Of a DNA stretch of 64,000 bases, positions 56,984 to 64,000 are shown one piece after another. A program made the position numbers and the translations under genes. Origin of the DNA: Thiobacillus sp. (GTDB lineage Bacteria; Pseudomonadota; Gammaproteobacteria; Burkholderiales; Thiobacillaceae). The stretch lies in contig NZ_JAUYRI010000008.1 in the NCBI RefSeq assembly GCF_030696885.1, positions 1 to 64,000 on the forward strand, written 5' to 3'. Within the stretch, counting starts at the first letter, position 1. Every line of letters begins with the position of its first letter. The notes beneath the pieces were generated by a model. It was not told where the DNA came from and searched no databases. It saw only the letters and a list, made by a program, of their open reading frames with translations.

Positions 56984-57639
56984 TGCACATTGATTTTGAA
57001 CACAGTGTTTCCAGCGCCCGGTCCTTTGAGCCGCAGGGCTTGGGGCTGGTGCCCATGGTGGTCGAACAAAGCGGCCGCGGCGAACGCGCCTACGACATCT
57101 ACTCGCGCCTGCTCAAGGAACGGGTCATTTTCCTTGTGGGTCCGGTGAATGATTCAACCGCCAACCTGGTGGTTGCGCAGATGCTGTTCCTGGAGTCGGA
57201 AAACCCCGACAAAGACATCTACCTCTACATCAACTCGCCCGGCGGCTCGGTATCGGCAGGCTTGGCGATCTACGACACCATGCAGTTCATCAAGCCGGAC
57301 GTGTCGACCCTGTGCATCGGTCAGGCGGCCAGCATGGGCGCGTTCCTGCTGACCGCGGGCGCCAAGGGCAAGCGCTACTGCCTGCCCAACTCGCGCGTGA
57401 TGATTCACCAGCCGCTGGGCGGCTTCCAGGGCCAGGCGTCGGATATCGCCATCCACGCCAAGGAAATCCTCTATCTGAAAGCGCGCCTCAACGAGATGCT
57501 GGCCAAGCACACCGGGCAGAGCATTGACGTGATCGATCGCGATACCGATCGCGACAACTTCATGAGCGCGGACGACGCAGTGAACTATGGCCTGGTCGAC
57601 AAGGTGCTGACCAGCCGCATCGAAGCAGCGGGCAACTAG
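56983..57639 (+). CDS. clpP: ATP-dependent Clp protease proteolytic subunit
   Basis: A 218-residue serine protease. Catalytic Ser in [11 protein letters not shown], His in [12 protein letters not shown] and Asp in [15 protein letters not shown]. The N-terminus ([22 protein letters not shown]) is typical. It acts with ClpX, 14 bp downstream. Confidence 0.97.
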   Translation: MHIDFEHSVSSARSFEPQGLGLVPMVVEQSGRGERAYDIYSRLLKERVIFLVGPVNDSTANLVVAQMLFLESENPDKDIYLYINSPGGSVSAGLAIYDTMQFIKPDVSTLCIGQAASMGAFLLTAGAKGKRYCLPNSRVMIHQPLGGFQGQASDIAIHAKEILYLKARLNEMLAKHTGQSIDVIDRDTDRDNFMSADDAVNYGLVDKVLTSRIEAAGN

Positions 57640-57653
57640 GCAAGGATATGGGC

Positions 57654-58925
57654 ATGGCAGACAAAGGATCGAGCGACAAACTTCTCTACTGCTCTTTCTG
57701 CGGCAAGAGCCAGCACGAAGTGCGCAAGCTGATTGCCGGACCGTCGGTATTCATTTGCGACGAGTGCGTCGAGCTGTGCAACGACATCATCCGCGAGGAA
57801 ATCCAGCAGGCCGACAGCCAGAAGGGCGCAAGCTCCGATCTGCCGACGCCGCATGAGATCAGCGACATTCTGGATCAGTACGTGATCGGCCAGAGCCAGG
57901 CCAAAAAGGCACTCGCGGTCGCGGTTTACAACCATTACAAACGGCTGCGCAGCAATGCCGGTACCGGCGAAGTCGAACTGGCCAAGAGCAATATCCTGCT
58001 GATCGGCCCGACCGGCTCGGGCAAGACCCTGCTCGCGCAAACCCTGGCGCGTCTGCTGAATGTGCCTTTCGTGATCGCCGACGCGACCACGCTGACCGAA
58101 GCGGGCTACGTGGGCGAGGATGTCGAGAACATCATCCAGAAGCTCTTGCAGAAGTGCGACTACGACGTCGACAAGGCCAAGCAGGGCATCGTCTACATTG
58201 ATGAAATCGACAAGATCTCGCGCAAGGCCGACAACCCTTCGATCACCCGCGACGTGTCGGGTGAAGGTGTACAGCAGGCGCTGCTGAAACTGATCGAGGG
58301 CACCACCGCCTCGGTGCCGCCGCAGGGTGGACGCAAGCATCCGAATCAGGAATTCGTCCAGGTCGACACCAGCAACATCCTGTTCGTCTGCGGCGGCGCC
58401 TTCAGTGGACTGGAAAAAGTCATTCGCGGCCGCACCGAAAAAGGCGGCATCGGCTTCGGCGCGCAGGTCAAGAATGTCGACGAAACCAAGCGCGACGTCG
58501 AACTGCTGCATCAGGTTGAGCCCGAAGATCTGATCAAATATGGTCTGATCCCCGAATTTGTCGGACGTTTGCCGGTCGTCGCAACCCTGGATGAACTGGA
58601 TGAGGCCGCGCTGGTGCAGATCCTGACCGAGCCGAAGAACGCGCTGACCAAGCAGTTCATCAAACTCTTCAAGATGGAAGGCGTCGATCTCGAATTCCGC
58701 GAGGATGCACTGAATGCCATCGCCAAGCGCGCGCTGGCGCGCCGCACCGGTGCGCGTGGCCTGCGTTCGATCATCGAGCATGCACTGCTCGACACCATGT
58801 ACGATCTCCCTTCCCTCAAAGGGGTCGTCAAGGTGGTGGTCGACAACGGGCTGGTGAGCGGTGACGGCAAGCCCTTGCTGATCTATTCGGACGAGGGCGA
58901 GCAGCCGCTGGCTGCAGGCGCCTGA
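57654..58925 (+). CDS. clpX: Clp protease ATP-binding subunit ClpX
   Basis: AAA+ unfoldase, 423 residues. The zinc-binding domain has [14 protein letters not shown] ... CDECVELC, then Walker [16 protein letters not shown], Walker [11 protein letters not shown] and sensor regions ([16 protein letters not shown]). ATG at 57654 is 7 nt from the AAGGA site; ATG at 57648 is only 1 nt away from it. Confidence 0.96.
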   Translation: MADKGSSDKLLYCSFCGKSQHEVRKLIAGPSVFICDECVELCNDIIREEIQQADSQKGASSDLPTPHEISDILDQYVIGQSQAKKALAVAVYNHYKRLRSNAGTGEVELAKSNILLIGPTGSGKTLLAQTLARLLNVPFVIADATTLTEAGYVGEDVENIIQKLLQKCDYDVDKAKQGIVYIDEIDKISRKADNPSITRDVSGEGVQQALLKLIEGTTASVPPQGGRKHPNQEFVQVDTSNILFVCGGAFSGLEKVIRGRTEKGGIGFGAQVKNVDETKRDVELLHQVEPEDLIKYGLIPEFVGRLPVVATLDELDEAALVQILTEPKNALTKQFIKLFKMEGVDLEFREDALNAIAKRALARRTGARGLRSIIEHALLDTMYDLPSLKGVVKVVVDNGLVSGDGKPLLIYSDEGEQPLAAGA

Positions 58926-58959
58926 AGTAAAAATGGCTGATAGGGAACCTGTCAGCCAC

Positions 58960-58985
58960 CTTGATTTCCAAACTATGCCCCCCAA
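58960..58985 (+). promoter_or_regulatory. sigma32-type heat-shock promoter of lon
   Basis: CTTGAT (58960-58965), a 14-bp spacer and CCCCAA (58980-58985) fit the sigma32 pattern CTTGAA-N13/15-CCCCAT. It lies 62 bp upstream of lon, a classical heat-shock gene. Confidence 0.55.
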
Positions 58986-59047
58986 CTGTGGATGAGCGTG
59001 GTTGAAATGCCGCGCATCCTTTCCTCAACACTTACCAGGAAAACATG

Positions 59048-61465
<2,418 letters not shown>

Positions 61466-61486
61466 GCTTTTTCGATCGCATCGCTG

Positions 61487-61515
61487 AATCCCGCGCCAGT
61501 CGCGGGATTTTTTTG
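61487..61515 (+). terminator. rho-independent terminator after lon
   Basis: AATCCCGCG (61487-61495) pairs with CGCGGGATT (61501-61509) around CCAGT, followed by a run of T. It ends the lon transcript. Confidence 0.88.
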
Positions 61516-61535
61516 TCGATTGCCCGGAAAACCGC

Positions 61536-61564
61536 TTGACACAAGGTTTTGCGGATTGTTATAA
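61536..61564 (+). promoter_or_regulatory. sigma70 promoter of the HU gene
   Basis: TTGACA (61536-61541), 17-bp spacer, TTATAA (61559-61564): an almost consensus promoter 49 bp upstream of the HU start. Confidence 0.85.
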
Positions 61565-61612
61565 AAGCGCCCACAGGGTTTTCCTGTGCCACTTTAGTGA
61601 AGGGGACAACAC

Positions 61613-61885
61613 GTGAACAAATCCGAACTGATTGATGCCATCGCCGACTCGGCCGACATTTCCAAGGCTGCTGCCGGTCGGGCGCTCGACGCCGCGGTCG
61701 AGGCCGTGAAAAAAGCGCTGAAAAAAGGCGACATGGTTACGCTGGTGGGCTTTGGCAGCTTCTACGTCGGCAAGCGTGCCGCACGTACGGGCCGCAACCC
61801 GCGCACCGGCGCTGCGATCAAGATCAAGGCCGCCAAGGTGCCGAAGTTCCGCGCCGGCAAGGGTCTGAAAGACGCAATCAACTAA
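61613..61885 (+). CDS. hupB: DNA-binding protein HU
   Basis: A 90-residue nucleoid protein that bends DNA as a dimer. It has [45 protein letters not shown] (DNA-binding arm with the conserved Pro replaced in its usual R-N-P context) and [18 protein letters not shown] start at 61613 behind AAGGGGA. Located after lon as in many proteobacteria. Confidence 0.95.
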   Translation: MNKSELIDAIADSADISKAAAGRALDAAVEAVKKALKKGDMVTLVGFGSFYVGKRAARTGRNPRTGAAIKIKAAKVPKFRAGKGLKDAIN

Positions 61886-61904
61886 TAAAAAACGCAATTC
61901 GCAT

Positions 61905-61934
61905 TTGGCAAGACCAGAAGAAATGTTGTAAAAT
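61905..61934 (+). promoter_or_regulatory. promoter of the tRNA pair
   Basis: TTGGCA (61905-61910), 18-bp spacer, TAAAAT (61929-61934), 13 bp before the first tRNA. Confidence 0.6.
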
Positions 61935-61947
61935 TTTGGTCTTTGTC

Positions 61948-62023
61948 GGGTGCTTAGCTCAGCTGGTAGAGCGTCGCCCTTACACGGCGAATGTCGGGGG
62001 TTCGAGCCCCTCAGCACCCACCA
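61948..62023 (+). tRNA. tRNA-Val (anticodon TAC)
   Basis: A 76-nt cloverleaf with acceptor GGGTGCT/AGCACCC, anticodon stem TCGCC/GGCGA around CTTACAC (TAC), T-arm with TTCGAGC and encoded CCA. Confidence 0.96.
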
Positions 62024-62082
62024 GCAGGGTCAAGAATAACAAGCCGTCCGAGTCTGGGCAGCACCGTTTAGCAAGTATCTAG

Positions 62083-62159
62083 GGAGTGGTAGTTCAGTTG
62101 GTTAGAATACCGGCCTGTCACGCCGGGGGTCGCGGGTTCGAGTCCCGTCCACTCCGCCA
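62083..62159 (+). tRNA. tRNA-Asp (anticodon GTC)
   Basis: A 77-nt cloverleaf with acceptor GGAGTGG/CCACTCC, anticodon stem CCGGC/GCCGG around CTGTCAC (GTC), T-arm TTCGAGT, discriminator G and encoded CCA. Confidence 0.96.
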
Positions 62160-62165
62160 ACATCG

Positions 62166-62193
62166 AAAAGGCGAACGCGAGTTCGCCTTTTTT
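62166..62193 (+). terminator. rho-independent terminator after tRNA-Asp
   Basis: AAAAGGCGAAC (62166-62176) pairs with GTTCGCCTTTT (62181-62191) around GCGA and continues into T. It is 6 bp beyond the tRNA. Confidence 0.85.
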
Positions 62194-62315
62194 CATTTGT
62201 GCAATTTGCGTGTCGCCGATTTTCGGTTGTATGCGACTTTTCATCGCAGCAGACGAGACGCGAGACGCAAAGTGCGCGAGAATTCCAACTGACGCAATAA
62301 CCGGAGTAGAAGACC

Positions 62316-64000
62316 GTGCTTGAAGCAATCCGCAATCACGCAAAGGGCTGGGTGGCCAAGATCATTCTGGGCCTGATCGCTGTGACGTTCGCCCTGTTCG
62401 GTGTCGATTCCTACATGTCGGGTGATCGCAGCGGTGGCGTGGTCGCCGAAGTCGGCGACACGGCCGTCTCGCGTGAAGAGCTCACCCGCGAAATCCAGAT
62501 GCAAAGCGAACGCATGCGCGAATCGCTCGGCCCCGCCTTCGACCGTGCCGTCACCGAGACCGCGGAATTCCGCCAGCAGGTGCTCGACAGCCTGGTCGAG
62601 CGCAAGGCCTTGCTGCAGGAAGCGCACAAACTCAAGCTTTATGCACCCGATGCCTACATCGCATCGGTGCTGGCGCAGATCCCCGCATTTCAGCAGGACG
62701 GTGCGTTCTCGCCGCAGCGCTACGAAGCTGTGCTGCGCCAGAATGGCCGCACGCCCGCCCAGTTCGAGAACGAATTGCGACAGTCCTTCATGCTGGAAAC
62801 GATCGCCAGTCCGGTGGCGCTCGGCGCGTTTGCGTCCAATACCGCGCTGACACAGATCGCCCGCCTGGTTGCGCAGCAGCGTGAAATCGCCTGGGCAGAC
62901 ATTCCGGCATCCGCTGTTGCCGCACAGGTTCAGGTGACGCCCGCTGACGTCGAGCGGGAGTACACGGCCAGACGTGCCGAGTACACCGAGCCCGAGCAGG
63001 TGCGCGTCGAGTACCTGACGCTGGACATCGCCAGCGTGGCGGCAGGCATGAACGTGAGCGAGCAGACGGTCGCGGATTACTACGCGGCCAATGCCGCGCA
63101 GTTCGGCCAGCCCGAGCAGCGCAGCGCAAGCCACATTCTGATTGCCGCAGGCAAGGATGCCGATGCGGCCACGCGCGCGCAGGCCAAGGCGAAAGCGACC
63201 GAACTGTTGCAAACCCTGCAGAAAGCCCCGGCGCGTTTCGCCGAACTGGCGCGCAGCGAATCGCAGGACCCCGGCTCTGCCGCGATGGATGGCAGCCTGG
63301 GCAGCTTCGGCCGCGGCATGATGGTCAAGCCGTTCGAGGACGCCGTGTTCAGCATGAAGCCGAACGAGATCCGTGGGCCGGTGGAATCCGATTTCGGTTA
63401 TCACATCATCCGCCTCGACAGCATCGCGGCAGCGCAGACCGCGTCGTTGGCTGCGGTGCGGGGTGCCGTGATTGAGGAGCTGCGGCAGCAGCAGGCGCAA
63501 AAGGCGTTCGCCGAGCTGGCCGAAAACTTCAGCAACCTGGTATACGAAAACGCCGACAGCCTGCAATCCGCCGCTACCGCGGTCAAGCTTGATATTCGGC
63601 AGAGCGGCTGGATGACGGCCAGGGAGGCGCCGGCGCCTTTCAACCACGCGGGTCTGTCGGCTGCGCTGTTCAGTGCGGAGTCGATCAAGTCGAAGCAGAA
63701 CACCGAGGCGATCGAGGTGCAGCCCGGCACCCTGGTGGCGGCGCGCGTGACTGAGCACAAGCCGGCACGGCTGCGGCCGCTGGCCGAGGTGTCGGCAGCC
63801 ATCGAGTCGCAGCTGCGCGCAACGCAGAGTGCCAAGCAGTTGGCGGACAAGGGCCAGGCCACGATCCAGACGCTGGCCAAGGGTGAGGAAGCCGGCCTGA
63901 ACTGGTCGCCGTTTCAGGTGGTGAGCCGCCAGCCTTCGCCCGAACTCGACGCCGCCGGCGTCAAGGCCGTGTTCCGCGTCAACACCGATACGCTGCCCGC
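62316..64000 (+). CDS. ppiD: peptidylprolyl isomerase PpiD (partial, runs off the window)
   Basis: Periplasmic folding factor anchored in the inner membrane. The start is GTG at 62316 ([20 protein letters not shown]), followed by one membrane helix (about 12-30) and the SurA-like N-terminal chaperone domain. The parvulin domain (about 265-370) contains [40 protein letters not shown] and DFGYHIIRL. 561 codons are visible and the frame is open at the window end. No clear purine-rich ribosome site other than GGAGTAGA (62302-62309). Confidence 0.93.
   Translation, partial: MLEAIRNHAKGWVAKIILGLIAVTFALFGVDSYMSGDRSGGVVAEVGDTAVSREELTREIQMQSERMRESLGPAFDRAVTETAEFRQQVLDSLVERKALLQEAHKLKLYAPDAYIASVLAQIPAFQQDGAFSPQRYEAVLRQNGRTPAQFENELRQSFMLETIASPVALGAFASNTALTQIARLVAQQREIAWADIPASAVAAQVQVTPADVEREYTARRAEYTEPEQVRVEYLTLDIASVAAGMNVSEQTVADYYAANAAQFGQPEQRSASHILIAAGKDADAATRAQAKAKATELLQTLQKAPARFAELARSESQDPGSAAMDGSLGSFGRGMMVKPFEDAVFSMKPNEIRGPVESDFGYHIIRLDSIAAAQTASLAAVRGAVIEELRQQQAQKAFAELAENFSNLVYENADSLQSAATAVKLDIRQSGWMTAREAPAPFNHAGLSAALFSAESIKSKQNTEAIEVQPGTLVAARVTEHKPARLRPLAEVSAAIESQLRATQSAKQLADKGQATIQTLAKGEEAGLNWSPFQVVSRQPSPELDAAGVKAVFRVNTDTLP

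Noticed and set aside
62241-63758. Leftward open frame of 505 residues
   Set aside because: Antisense shadow of ppiD.

Overview
The window is a GC-rich (about 64 % by eye) chromosomal segment of a betaproteobacterium. Gene order (hisDCBHAFIE-hint-tatABC, tig-clpP-clpX-lon-hupB-tRNAs-ppiD, tsaB-rimI-uracil-DNA glycosylase) and protein style suggest a chemolithotroph of the Thiobacillus / Nitrosomonadales type. This assignment comes from recognised gene order, not from a database search.

Layout. 225-6395: a SAM methyltransferase, then a very large hybrid sensor kinase whose input domain is an NCS1 (cytosine/purine/hydantoin-type) permease, followed by a LuxR-type response regulator. The pair sits behind a good sigma54 -24/-12 element with degenerate NtrC-like sites. 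6657-9742: a small chromosomal integron inserted between this regulatory pair and the urea genes. It has a frameshifted integrase, three cassettes that all encode membrane or exported proteins, and three attC sites. 10678-22893: an outer-membrane porin, the urea ABC importer urtABCDE and urease ureDABCEFG with two extra small ORFs; ureC carries an in-frame palindromic repeat. 22994-37580: small exported proteins, PhoH/PIN ATPase, HIRAN protein, PQQ-type dehydrogenase, tsaB, rimI, family-4 uracil-DNA glycosylase, an FKBP-methyltransferase fusion, phosphoesterase, a LemA/TPM/TPM/NfeD/SPFH membrane module, a hydrolase and a GGDEF-EAL protein. 37592-41019: lysophospholipid transporter, LysR and Fur-type regulators. 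41150-49161: histidine operon running into tatABC. 49301-50503: ammonium transporter behind two near-perfect NtrC sites and a sigma54 promoter. 50508-55441: a leftward cluster of Ser/Thr kinase, SDR and squalene genes hpnEDC. 55551-64000: tRNA-Leu, tig-clpP-clpX, lon, HU, tRNA-Val, tRNA-Asp and the start of ppiD.

How it fits together. The left half reads as a nitrogen-scavenging locus. Urea would cross the outer membrane through the porin, bind the Tat-signal UrtA, enter through UrtBCDE and be split by urease. The permease-kinase plus regulator is placed to sense a urea-like or nucleobase-like ligand (inference). The NtrC/sigma54 sites put both this sensor and the ammonium transporter under nitrogen control. 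Several genes or gene boundaries contain short GC-rich palindromic repeats (ureC, urtA-urtB, tatA-tatB, the end of the uracil-DNA glycosylase gene, the TPM leader), pointing to an active REP-like repeat population in this genome.
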